Source: Pseudomonadota bacterium (GTDB lineage: Bacteria > Pseudomonadota > Alphaproteobacteria > Acetobacterales > Acetobacteraceae). Taken from it: a DNA stretch of 64,000 nt. Of the stretch, positions 28,093 through 36,146 are shown piece by piece. Position 1 is the stretch's first letter. Each line of letters starts with the position of its first letter. The position numbers were made by a program, and so were the translations under genes. The stretch covers positions 19,384-83,383 of the forward strand of contig JAFEFW010000617.1 of the NCBI GenBank assembly GCA_018240405.1, in the 5' to 3' direction. Under the pieces are notes generated by a model. The model did no database searches. It was not told the DNA's origin and worked only from the letters and a program-made list of their open reading frames with translations.

Positions 28093-29160
28093 TCAAACCC
28101 CCTCATGCAGCATGGTCGGCGCCAGCGGGTTAAAGCCGTAATGGCGCAGCCAGCGGATGTCGGACTCGTAGAACGGGCGGAGGTCGGCCATGCCGTGCTT
28201 CAGCATGGTGATGCGCTCGACGCCCATGCCGAAGGCGAAGCCCTGCCACTCGCGCGGGTCAATACCGCAATTGGCGAGCACGCGGGGGTGAACCATGCCG
28301 CTGCCCAGGATCTCCAGCCAGTCGCCACCGCCGCCGAGTTCGCCGGTGCGGCGGTTCCAGCCGATATCCACCTCCATCGACGGTTCCGTGAACGGGAAAT
28401 ACGACGCCCGGAAGCGGACCGGCAGATCGGAGATGGCGAAGAAGGTGCGCAGGAAGTCGATCAGGCAGCCCTTCAAGTGGCCCAGGGTGATGTTGCGGTC
28501 GATCACCAGCCCCTCGCACTGGTGGAACATCGGCGAGTGCGTGGCGTCGTGATCGGCGCGATAGGTGCGGCCGGTGACGATGACGCGAATCGGCGGTTCC
28601 TGCGCCAGCATGGTGCGGATCTGGCCTGGCGAGGTGTGGGTACGCAGTACCGGCGGCGCCCCGCCGTCGCGCGGCGGCAGGTAGAACGTGTCGTGGTCGG
28701 CGCGGGCCGGGTGGTGCGAGGGGATATTCAGCGCGCCGAAATTGTACCAGTCGGACTCGACGTCCGGCCCGTCCACCACGGTGCAGCCCATGGCGCCAAA
28801 GATCGCTGCGATCTCCTCCATAGTGCGGGCAATCGGGTGGATCAGGCCGGCCTCGCGCAGGCGCGGCGGCAGTGTCGGGTCCATCCGTTCGGTGGCGACG
28901 CGGGCGTCCAGTTCGGCCGCCTCAAGCTGGGCCTTGCGTGCCTCGATCGCCGTTGTCAGCGCATCCTTCAGCCGGTTCAGCGCTGCCCCGCGTTCGCGCT
29001 TCTGCTCCGCGGGCACCTTGCCGAGGTCCTTCAGCATGCCGGTCAGCGTGCCGTTGCGGCCGAGCACGGCGATGCGTACGGCATCCCAGGCTCGCAGATC
29101 GGCCGCGGCGGCCAGGGCGGCGTCGGTCTCTGTCTTCAGCGCTTCAAGATCGTCGTTCAT
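28093..29160 (-). CDS. pheS: phenylalanine--tRNA ligase alpha subunit
   Basis: This 355-residue catalytic subunit charges tRNA-Phe. The N-terminal coiled-coil arm (MNDDLEALKTETDAALAAAADLRAWDAVRIAVLGRNGTLTGMLKDLG) precedes the class II synthetase core. Motif 2 is in FRASYFPFTEPSMEVDI, motif 3 in FAFGMGVERITMLKHG, and HQCEGLVIDRNITLGHLKG is also present. I start it at the ATG at 29158-29160; six upstream in-frame residues (MRMRDI) are possible. It lies 80 bases after rplT, with a hairpin in between, and three bases before pheT. Confidence 0.97.
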   Translation of the reverse strand: MNDDLEALKTETDAALAAAADLRAWDAVRIAVLGRNGTLTGMLKDLGKVPAEQKRERGAALNRLKDALTTAIEARKAQLEAAELDARVATERMDPTLPPRLREAGLIHPIARTMEEIAAIFGAMGCTVVDGPDVESDWYNFGALNIPSHHPARADHDTFYLPPRDGGAPPVLRTHTSPGQIRTMLAQEPPIRVIVTGRTYRADHDATHSPMFHQCEGLVIDRNITLGHLKGCLIDFLRTFFAISDLPVRFRASYFPFTEPSMEVDIGWNRRTGELGGGGDWLEILGSGMVHPRVLANCGIDPREWQGFAFGMGVERITMLKHGMADLRPFYESDIRWLRHYGFNPLAPTMLHEGV

Positions 29161-29177
29161 GATGTCCCGCATACGCA

Positions 29178-29205
29178 AAGGGCCGCCCCTGCAGAGGCGG
29201 CCCTT
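29178..29205 (-). terminator. hairpin between rplT and pheS (terminator or attenuator)
   Basis: Perfect 10-base arms (AAGGGCCGCC and GGCGGCCCTT) enclose an eight-base loop. On the minus strand the structure is followed by TTTGCG, a short T-tract. It lies between the ribosomal-protein genes and pheST, so it could set the pheST:rpmI-rplT ratio by partial termination. Confidence 0.55.
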
Positions 29206-29240
29206 CGTTTAGATGTGGCAGTCGCTGGTGTTAACAGCAA

Positions 29241-29597
29241 TCAGCCGAGGGCAGCCTGCGCCTTCTGCACGATGGCGGCAAACGACTGCGGATCGTCATA
29301 GGCGATGGCGGCGAGAACCTTGCGGTCCATCTCGATACCCGCCTTCTTCAGCCCGTCGATGAACTTGCTGTAGCTCAGGCCGTGCTCGCGCACTGCCGCG
29401 TTGATGCGCTGGATCCACAGGCCACGGAACTCACGCTTCTTCACCCGGCGGTCGCGGTAGGCGTACTGCAGCGACTTCTCCAGGCGCTGCCGGGCGGCAC
29501 GGATCGTCGTGCCGGTGCGGCCATAGAAGCCCTTCGACGCCTTCAGGACCTTCTTGTGCTTGGCGTGGGAGGTCGTACCCCGTTTGACGCGTGCCAT
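29241..29597 (-). CDS. rplT: 50S ribosomal protein L20
   Basis: The 118-residue L20 protein is needed early in 50S assembly and binds 23S rRNA. It shows the characteristic basic N-terminus ([71 protein letters not shown]) and the conserved [26 protein letters not shown]. It lies 12 bases downstream of rpmI. L20 represses its own operon in several bacteria, but I could not identify a leader pseudoknot here. Confidence 0.98.
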   Translation of the reverse strand: MARVKRGTTSHAKHKKVLKASKGFYGRTGTTIRAARQRLEKSLQYAYRDRRVKKREFRGLWIQRINAAVREHGLSYSKFIDGLKKAGIEMDRKVLAAIAYDDPQSFAAIVQKAQAALG

Positions 29598-29609
29598 CTG
29601 CGATCCTCC

Positions 29610-29813
29610 TCAGGCGATGCCGTAGGGCGCCCACTGCTTGACGGTCAGGCCGTCAGCATGGGTCAAGGTCTGGCTGCCGCGGTTCTGCCGCTTCATCTTT
29701 TGTGACCGGTTGATCAGTCCGTGACGCTTGTTGCCGGGGCCGGCAAGGACCTTGCCGGTCGCGGTGATCTTGAACCGCTTCTTGACCGACGACTTGGTCT
29801 TCATTTTGGGCAT
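29610..29813 (-). CDS. rpmI: 50S ribosomal protein L35
   Basis: The 67-residue L35 protein starts [46 protein letters not shown], the standard signature. The ATG at 29811-29813 follows an AAGGAGA element (minus strand). It leads the rpmI-rplT-pheS-pheT operon. infC, which precedes rpmI in many bacteria, is not adjacent: the upstream neighbour is fumarylacetoacetase on the same strand, about 210 bases away. Confidence 0.97.
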   Translation of the reverse strand: MPKMKTKSSVKKRFKITATGKVLAGPGNKRHGLINRSQKMKRQNRGSQTLTHADGLTVKQWAPYGIA

Positions 29814-30023
29814 TTTGGTCTCCTTCTGCTGGTGCCGGCCATCACGCGCCCTGATGGGCATAGGCCAGCGGTCGCGGCCGGGCATGCCCTTCCAGGCCCG
29901 GCGCGCAAACGAGAGCGGGCGTATAGCGGCGGCGGACCCTGTAGGCAAGCAGAGTTCGTGGTGATGCTGGGCAACCGCTTGAATGCCCGCGCCGGTCCTG
30001 ATGATCTTCGCCGATCGTGGCCG

Positions 30024-31328
30024 CTACAGGCGAAGTGCCGGCATCACCACGCCGCGGCATTCGCCGAAGCCGATCGGCACCGCGCCTGGCGCTTCGCACC
30101 TTGCGCTGAAGATGACCTCATCGCCGTCCTGCAGATAGGTGCGCATCTCGCCATTCGGCAGCGTGATCGGGTTGCGGCCGCCACGGGTCATCTCCAGCAG
30201 GCAGCCTTCACTGCCTGGTTGGGTGCCGGACACGGTGCCGCTGCCCAGGAGGTCCCCGGGTAGCAGGTTGCAGCCATTCGAGGTGTGGTGCGCGATCATC
30301 TGCGCCACCGTCCAGTACAACATCGACGCGTGACTGACCGACAGGCGATGCGGTGCCTCGCTGGCTTCGCGCATTGCGGGAGTCAGCAGCGAGACGTGGA
30401 ATTCGATCGCGAAGCCGCCTTGTGCCTGGTCGTGGTCATCCAGCAGGTGCGGGAGTGGCGCTGGATCGCCGGCAGGGCGCGGCGGCTGTGCGATGCGGAA
30501 CGGTTCGAGAGCCTCGGCGGTGACAATCCACGGTGAGACGGAGGTCATCAGGCTCTTCGCCAGGAACGGGCCCAGGGGAGCGGATTCCCAAGATTGGATA
30601 TCGCGCGCCGACCAGTCGTTCAGCAGGCACAATCCGGCGATGTGCCTGCCCGCGGACCCGATCGGGATTGGCATGCCAAGGTCGTTGCCTTCTCCGATCC
30701 AGACGCCGAGCTCCATTTCATAATCGAGCGCCCTGCTGGGTCCGAAGTCCGGCGCCGCCTGGTCCGGCGGCTTGCGTTGTCCGTTGGGCCGTCGCACGGC
30801 TGTCCCCGAGGCGCGGACCGACGATGCCCTGCTGTGATAGGCCACCGGCACGTATTTATAATTCGGCATGAGCGGATTGTCCGGCCGGTTGATCATTCCG
30901 CCCGTAGTGGCGTGGTGAATGCCGGCAAAGAAATCGCTGAAATTATGCACGTCGAGCGGAAGGTGCATTTGGCACGACTCTGCTCCGTGCAACATGCGGG
31001 GCGCAAGCGGCGCATAGGCCGGATCGGACAGGATTTGCGAGACACGGCGACGCAAGGCGTTGCGTGCTGCCGGTCCAGCCGCGAGTAACTGATTCAGTGT
31101 CGGCCCAGCTGCCAGCTCGGCGGCCACGCGTGCCTCGCCATCGAATAGTCCGGCGGCGCGTGCGGCGCTGATATCCAGAACGCGTTCGCCGATGGCGATG
31201 CCACCGCGCGGCGCGTCGCCTGGCGTACTGAAAATGCCGAGCGGCAGGTTCTGGATCGGGAATTCGAGGTGACCATCCGCGCCCGCCACCCAGCACTTAC
31301 GCTGTGCGTCATGTGTCTCATCGACCAT
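30024..31328 (-). CDS. fahA: fumarylacetoacetase
   Basis: This 434-residue enzyme hydrolyses 4-fumarylacetoacetate to fumarate and acetoacetate, the last step of tyrosine and homogentisate degradation. The N-terminal SH3-like domain contains FPIQNLPLGIFSTPGDAPRGGIAIGERVLDIS. The C-terminal FAH fold has the metal and substrate motifs FSDFFAGIHHATTGG, DYEMELGVWIGEGNDLG, LLNDWSARDIQSWESAPLGPFLAKSL, and GDLLGSGTVSGTQPGSEGCLLEMTRGG. The ATG at 31326-31328 is used; upstream in-frame sequence is not conserved. It is divergent from a MarR-family gene, its likely regulator. Other homogentisate-pathway genes are not in the window. Confidence 0.95.
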   Translation of the reverse strand: MVDETHDAQRKCWVAGADGHLEFPIQNLPLGIFSTPGDAPRGGIAIGERVLDISAARAAGLFDGEARVAAELAAGPTLNQLLAAGPAARNALRRRVSQILSDPAYAPLAPRMLHGAESCQMHLPLDVHNFSDFFAGIHHATTGGMINRPDNPLMPNYKYVPVAYHSRASSVRASGTAVRRPNGQRKPPDQAAPDFGPSRALDYEMELGVWIGEGNDLGMPIPIGSAGRHIAGLCLLNDWSARDIQSWESAPLGPFLAKSLMTSVSPWIVTAEALEPFRIAQPPRPAGDPAPLPHLLDDHDQAQGGFAIEFHVSLLTPAMREASEAPHRLSVSHASMLYWTVAQMIAHHTSNGCNLLPGDLLGSGTVSGTQPGSEGCLLEMTRGGRNPITLPNGEMRTYLQDGDEVIFSARCEAPGAVPIGFGECRGVVMPALRL

Positions 31329-31521
31329 TGAAGGTGGCTTCCTCTCTACTGACGTCGTTGGGCAGGTTATGCCGACCGTCAGTTTCCACCCGGGCCGCCC
31401 GGCGGTCCAGGGGGCAGTGAGCGGTACGGCCTGATCACAGCGCCCGGCAGCCGGGCTCTGATAGGACCAGCAAAGAAACAAGGCAAATTTATCAAGAACC
31501 GACTCGCATACCGGCCCCCTG

Positions 31522-31536
31522 ATTGCGAATCGTAAT
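31522..31536. promoter_or_regulatory. candidate MarR operator
   Basis: ATTGCGA-A-TCGTAAT is a 15-bp near-palindrome with one mismatched pair. It lies in the 458-base space between the divergent fumarylacetoacetase and MarR genes. MarR proteins bind palindromes of this size. The rest of the gap contains no supported gene; its right part is A+T-rich and should hold the MarR promoter. Confidence 0.4.
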
Positions 31537-31786
31537 ATTTAGCATGTCATACGCGGCGAGACGTGGGCGAGGAGGCAAGCATCAACCTTTATAGTGTCAG
31601 ATCAGCACTGATAGTTCGTGGAACGCGCGTACAGGCACCACATAAGCACGCAGTGGTTGCGACATTGGTCGCAAAAAAACAGCGCCCTGGTCCGGTGCCG
31701 GCAAAACTGGCTATTGTTGAATTCAAATATCGGCGGCATACTGGGCTTTGAGAATCGGGTCGTTACAAGCGAAAGAACTCGGAAAA

Positions 31787-32260
31787 ATGTCGGGAACTGG
31801 CGGCAATGGGGAGTTTCGGCTCGAAGATTTCTTGCCGTACCGGTTATCGGTCGCGTCGGAAAACGTCTCGCGAATCATGGCGCGGCACTACCTTGATGGT
31901 CTTGGCCTCGGCATGCCGGAATGGCGTCTGCTTGCAGCGGTGGGACGGCACGGCGTGTTGTCACCGACCGCCGCTGGCGAATACACGTCCATGGACAAGG
32001 TTAAGGTCAGCCGCGCCGCGGCCAGCCTCGCCGCCCGCGGGCTGCTGAAGCAATCGCAGGATCCCAATGACGGCCGTGGCCGTCTGTTGCGGCTGACGCG
32101 CAAGGGCACGACGATCTTTACCGGGCTCCCGACTGCGGCCGGACAGATGGAGCAGACAATCCTGGGTGGGCTCACTGCCACAGAGGCATCGAATTTGCAG
32201 AAAATCCTGCTCAAGCTGATCGACCACACACGTGGCACACTGAGTTCCGACAGCGAGTAA
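31787..32260 (+). CDS. MarR-family transcriptional regulator
   Basis: This 157-residue winged-helix protein contains the MarR fold: RLEDFLPYRLSVASENVSRIMARHYLDGLGLGMPEWRLLAAVGRHG, the recognition region TAAGEYTSMDKVKVSRAAASLAARGLLKQSQDPNDGRGRLLRLTRKG (including the DxRxR-type wing) and a C-terminal dimerisation helix. The family usually represses nearby genes and is released by aromatic ligands. Divergence from fumarylacetoacetase suggests control of tyrosine catabolism, which is an inference. The ATG at 31787 follows a purine-rich GGAAAA. Confidence 0.85.
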   Translation: MSGTGGNGEFRLEDFLPYRLSVASENVSRIMARHYLDGLGLGMPEWRLLAAVGRHGVLSPTAAGEYTSMDKVKVSRAAASLAARGLLKQSQDPNDGRGRLLRLTRKGTTIFTGLPTAAGQMEQTILGGLTATEASNLQKILLKLIDHTRGTLSSDSE

Positions 32261-32419
32261 ACGGCCGCGGCCGTCAGCGCGACGCGCCCTTGCCCCAGGC
32301 GAGGAACGATCAACGGAGCGCCGGTGGCGGGTCCAGGCGCGCAGCCACCTGACCTGACCTGACGCGCTCTATCCAGATACGACGAACGGTTTCATGCTGT
32401 GGGTCCGCCAAGACCGAAG

Positions 32420-33139
32420 ATGGGACCGGACGACATGACGATTGAATCAGGCATCCGCGACGCGCTGTCCCGCGTCTCCACCGCGACGATCACCACAGTG
32501 CTACTGAAGAAGGGGCTGCGGAACGTGTGGATGCGGGGTACCCGCCCGATCCGCCCAGGCCAGCCAAAGATTGTCGGCCGCGCGTTTACATTGCGGTTCG
32601 TGCCGGCTCGCGAGGATCTGGCCACGCCGGCGTCCTGGTCATCGCCGATTTCCACACGTGCCGCCATTGAAGCCATGCCGGAGCAGTGCATTGCGGTTGT
32701 CGATGCAATGGGAGTCACCGACGCTGGCATCTTTGGCGACATCCTATGCGCACGCATGGCGAAACGAGGCGTCGCCGGACTTGTGACAGATGGCGTGGTC
32801 CGCGACCTCGCCGGCGTGCTGGGCACCGGGTTGCCGGTTTGGTGCCAAGGCGCCGCGGCGCCAGCCTCGGTAGCCGGCCTGACATTCGTTGCCTGGCAAC
32901 AGCCGATCGGCTGCGGCGGAGTGGCCGTGTTCCCGGATGATATCGTCGTCGTGGACGACGACGGGGCGGTACTCATCCCACAGGCGCTGGCTGCGGATGT
33001 GGCGGCCGAGGCGGTCGAGCAGGAGCGCCTGGAAGAGTGGATCATGAATGAGGTGAGCGCCGGCGCGTCGCTGCCCGGGCTGTATCCGCCAAATGCCGAC
33101 AACCTCGCACGGTACAAGGCGTGGACGGCGAAGGGATGA
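32420..33139 (+). CDS. RraA-like family protein (possible aldolase)
   Basis: The 239-residue protein belongs to the RraA/HMG-aldolase-like family. Conserved segments include STATITTVLLKKGLRNVWMRGTRPI, the GDILCARMAKRGVAGLVTDGVVRDLAGVL region (the G-D...R-D binding motif of class II pyruvate aldolases) and GCGGVAVFPDDIVVVDDDGAVLIP. Members include 4-hydroxy-4-methyl-2-oxoglutarate/oxaloacetacetate aldolases and proteins named after the RNase E inhibitor RraA. The R-D motif supports an enzyme, but the substrate is unknown. The start is uncertain: GTG at 32399, ATG at 32420 or ATG at 32435 are possible. It lies downstream of the MarR gene on the same strand. Confidence 0.85.
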   Translation: MGPDDMTIESGIRDALSRVSTATITTVLLKKGLRNVWMRGTRPIRPGQPKIVGRAFTLRFVPAREDLATPASWSSPISTRAAIEAMPEQCIAVVDAMGVTDAGIFGDILCARMAKRGVAGLVTDGVVRDLAGVLGTGLPVWCQGAAAPASVAGLTFVAWQQPIGCGGVAVFPDDIVVVDDDGAVLIPQALAADVAAEAVEQERLEEWIMNEVSAGASLPGLYPPNADNLARYKAWTAKG

Positions 33140-33272
33140 CTGCCAGCGGCGGACCGCGACGTCGGTCCGCCCACCGAAACCGGCACGTCATCCCATACGA
33201 GCGTCCTGCCTGGCCCATCGTTCCAGTGGCACCGGAAGCGGTGTCGCCAACGAAACGGGCGTGTCCGTCATG

Positions 33273-35042
33273 CTAGCCAATCGGAACGCAGGCCTGGTGT
33301 AGCCAGGCCCTGTCCGCTCCGGAAAGATGTGGGGCAACCGTTTTCGCAACGCGGGCATGATAGGCGTTGAGCCAGGCAATCTCAGCCGCCGTCATCAACG
33401 ACGTTTGCAGCAGTCTTGTGTCGAACGGCGCCAGCGTCAGCGTCTCGAACCGAAGGAATGGCTTGCTTGCGCCGGGAAGCTCGGCCGGCTGCACCAGCAA
33501 CAGGTTCTCCAGCCGAATGCCGTAATGACCCGGCAGGTAATATCCCGGCTCGTTGGAAAGGATCATACCGGCGGCAATCGGTACCGGCTTGGCCAGGCGC
33601 GAGATGCTGACCGGTCCCTCATGCACCGACAGATAGCTGCCGACGCCATGGCCGGTCCCGTGGTCATAATCAAGGCCGGCCGCCCAAAGCGCCCTGCGGG
33701 CCAGCGCGTCGAGATGCGCGCCCCCCACACCTTGCGGGAATACCGTTGTCGCAAGGGCGATATGCCCCTGCATGACACGCGTCACCCGCTCGCACAGGTC
33801 TGCTGGCGGCTCGCCCGGTCCTGTCCAGACGGTCCGGGTAATGTCGGTCGTTCCTTCAGCATACTGAGCCCCTGAATCGATCAGGTAGACCTCATTGGCC
33901 CGGATCGGCCGGTTCGACTCGGTGGTGACCCGATAGTGAATGATAGCCCCATGCTCACCAGCCCCAGAAATTGCCGGAAAGCACTCGCCTCGGAAACCTT
34001 GCAGCTGCTGCCGGAATGACAGCAGCGTTTCGGCCGCGGACATTTCTGTTTCCCGACCGGTCGGTCCATGCTGGTGCAACCAGTGCAGGAACCGGCAGAC
34101 CGCTATAGCATCACGCTCATGCGCCTCGCGGGCGCCTTTCTGTTCGACAGCATTCTTACAGGCTTTCGGCAGCAGGCACGGATCCGGATCAGCAACCACA
34201 GTCGCGCCGGCCGCACCAAGCCGTTGCGCAAACCAAACCGGTGACCCGGCGGCATCGACCCGCACCGTCTTCCCGCCCAGCCGGTCCAGCGCCGATCCTA
34301 ACGCCGTGCGGGAGGCGATTGACACGGTATTGCCGAGCCAGGCCCGCGTATCGGCGGACAGTTTGACCGGATCGATGAACAATTCCGTCGCGCCGTCAGC
34401 GTGCACGATGGCGAAGCCAAGGGCGAATGGCGTGAAGGGCACGTCGCCGCCCCGGATGTTGAGCAGCCATGCAATGGACGCGGGATCGGTTAGCACCGCG
34501 GCGTCCTGCTTCGCCGCCCGCAGCACAGCCGCGATATCGCTGCGCTTATCGTCGGCACTGCGTCCGGCATAGGTAAGCGGGTGCGGGATGGCCGGCGCGG
34601 TGGGCGGTGGTGGCCGGTCCTGCCAGGCAGCATCCACCGGATTGTCGTTAACCGGTACCATGGCCAAACCGGCCTCGGTATAGCGGCCGAGGCCCTCAGC
34701 GCTGATCAGCAGCGGATCATAGCCGATGCGCGCGCCGGCCGCCGCCTGCTGCGCCAGCCAGCGCGGCGGCGGCTGCTCTATAATATGCAAACGTTGCCAT
34801 TGGACCGGGTCGGTCTGCTCTGCCAGTTGCAGGACATAGCGGCCGTCCGTGAACACACCGGCAATATTCGGCAGTACAACCGCAAGTCCAGCGCTGCCGG
34901 TGAACCCGGTCAGCCAGGCGAGCCGCTCTGCCGAGGCTGGAACGTATTCGCCTAGATGTTCATCGCTGCGTGGTACGATGAAGCCGTCGAGGCCACGGCG
35001 GGCGATCTCCTGGCGCACGGCGTCCAGTGGCGTGACTGTCAT
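33273..35042 (-). CDS. pepP: aminopeptidase P family protein (M24B)
   Basis: This 589-residue metallopeptidase removes N-terminal residues preceding proline. Two creatinase-like N-terminal domains (DAVRQEIARRGLDGFIVPRSDEHLGEYVP...; VLTDPASIAWLLNIRGGDVPFTPFALGFAIV) precede the pita-bread catalytic domain. The dinuclear metal ligands are visible: Asp in YLIDSGAQYAEGTTDITRTV (two Asp), His in GHGVGSYLSVHEGP, Glu in MILSNEPGYY and Glu in GIRLENLLLV. The length fits the long eukaryote-like aminopeptidase P group common in alphaproteobacteria. It stands alone, convergent with the RraA-like gene. Confidence 0.92.
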   Translation of the reverse strand: MTVTPLDAVRQEIARRGLDGFIVPRSDEHLGEYVPASAERLAWLTGFTGSAGLAVVLPNIAGVFTDGRYVLQLAEQTDPVQWQRLHIIEQPPPRWLAQQAAAGARIGYDPLLISAEGLGRYTEAGLAMVPVNDNPVDAAWQDRPPPPTAPAIPHPLTYAGRSADDKRSDIAAVLRAAKQDAAVLTDPASIAWLLNIRGGDVPFTPFALGFAIVHADGATELFIDPVKLSADTRAWLGNTVSIASRTALGSALDRLGGKTVRVDAAGSPVWFAQRLGAAGATVVADPDPCLLPKACKNAVEQKGAREAHERDAIAVCRFLHWLHQHGPTGRETEMSAAETLLSFRQQLQGFRGECFPAISGAGEHGAIIHYRVTTESNRPIRANEVYLIDSGAQYAEGTTDITRTVWTGPGEPPADLCERVTRVMQGHIALATTVFPQGVGGAHLDALARRALWAAGLDYDHGTGHGVGSYLSVHEGPVSISRLAKPVPIAAGMILSNEPGYYLPGHYGIRLENLLLVQPAELPGASKPFLRFETLTLAPFDTRLLQTSLMTAAEIAWLNAYHARVAKTVAPHLSGADRAWLHQACVPIG

Positions 35043-35172
35043 TGTATGTCCCTGATTAGCGATAGATTTTCGAATTTAGCGTCAGCCCTCTTCGCATGCG
35101 CAACATGCATGGCAGTCTGGCTGAATTCCCACTTAACTTGGCGGTAATACGCCTTATGTTGCAGTGCATCAT

Positions 35173-35218
35173 AACCCGGGGGCGCCCCGCCACCCCGACG
35201 TCGCGTTGGTCCCGGGTT
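35173..35218 (+). promoter_or_regulatory. inverted repeat in the leader of the DUF1127 gene
   Basis: Arms AACCCGGG (35173-35180) and CCCGGGTT (35211-35218), followed by TTG, lie 18 bases before the DUF1127 start codon. It could be a leader hairpin, a terminator for readthrough from upstream, or a chance repeat. The 30-base loop weakens a terminator interpretation. Confidence 0.35.
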
Positions 35219-35235
35219 TTGTATGGATATTTGTC

Positions 35236-35544
35236 ATGAGCGCACACACCGCTAATAATAACTTTGACTTTCACCTGCCTAGCTTGAGCTATGTTGATGC
35301 CAAGTGGGAAGAGCCCAACCTGCGCGCTCAGGCGCAAACCGCCAATTTCGCCCCAAAGGCTAATTTTTTCGCTCGGATGATGGCGGGTTACCGCGACTGG
35401 CGCCGGAACCGGCAGGCAATGGTAGAATTCGCCGGTATGACGGATTACGAACTTGCCGATATCGGCCTGAGCCGTTCAGATGTGTACCGCGTTTTCGATC
35501 CGGCATTGAGCGAGGATTTGCAGTTTCGCGGCCGGAGTGTCTGA
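35236..35544 (+). CDS. DUF1127 domain-containing protein
   Basis: The 102-residue protein ends in a DUF1127 (YjiS-like) arginine-rich helix-turn segment: YRDWRRNRQAMVEFAGMTDYELADIGLSRSDVYRVFDPAL. The N-terminal 55 residues are polar and probably disordered (MSAHTANNNFDFHLPSLSYVDAKWEEPN). Small DUF1127 proteins in alphaproteobacteria have been linked to RNA metabolism, small-RNA-related regulation and phosphate or carbon physiology. For this longer member no role can be read from the sequence. The ATG at 35236 is chosen over an upstream in-frame ATG at 35164, which lies within the inverted-repeat leader. Confidence 0.8.
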   Translation: MSAHTANNNFDFHLPSLSYVDAKWEEPNLRAQAQTANFAPKANFFARMMAGYRDWRRNRQAMVEFAGMTDYELADIGLSRSDVYRVFDPALSEDLQFRGRSV

Positions 35545-35775
35545 TCGCAGCTTTCGCCTGAATTGGGGCCGGCGGGCCTGCCGCTGGCCCATATTCTGCG
35601 CCCGATGGTAGAACGCGCCGGCGTTGACTGATAGGACAGCATAGCCCGTTGAGGGCGTAGCCGGCGAGATTCCTAAACCGGTACGATCGTCCGGTATCCC
35701 AGGGCGAAACAACGGTACAATGGTCGCGCTAGGCGCTTGCCATGGTGCTCGTAGGGTGACGATGCCGTGGCGGCT

Positions 35776-35925
35776 TCAGTGAAAAACGCTGGCCTTAAAC
35801 GCCGCTAACATGCCGGGCAACATTTGCCATTCAGCAAGCACCCAATAGGCTGCTATCAGCAAGAACACCCACAGAAGAGGCAGCATAAAGCTTCTGCCGC
35901 TAGGGATTGTCTTGCGCATCGCCAT
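35776..35925 (-). CDS. small single-helix membrane protein
   Basis: This is a 49-residue open frame (MAMRKTIPSGRSFMLPLLWVFLLIAAYWVLAEWQ...) with one hydrophobic helix from about residue 14 to 32 and positive residues before it, giving an N-in topology. The ATG is preceded by GGAGG at a five-base spacing, one of the better ribosome-binding sites in the region, which supports a real gene. I do not recognise the family. It is divergent from the MFS transporter gene. Confidence 0.5.
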   Translation of the reverse strand: MAMRKTIPSGRSFMLPLLWVFLLIAAYWVLAEWQMLPGMLAAFKASVFH

Positions 35926-36146
35926 CCTGTCCTCCAGCTCGCCGTACGGCGCCGAGCAACAGTAAGGCGCCCTGTGGTGACGTATCGTCACCGAATGCGG
36001 CAATTTTTAGAGGCGTTACAGGTATTTGTGCTACCCGAGAGATGGCTGCCTCCCGCGTGGCGCATAGGTAATGCCGCACGTATGCCGGCATACTTGTGAA
36101 CCGCCGCTCCCTGTCGGAACAGGAAACGCCCGTGAGTGAGAATGTC

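Noticed and set aside
32346-32363. Tandem CTGAC repeats before the RraA-like gene
   Set aside because: Three copies of a five-base unit are too few to suggest a functional array.
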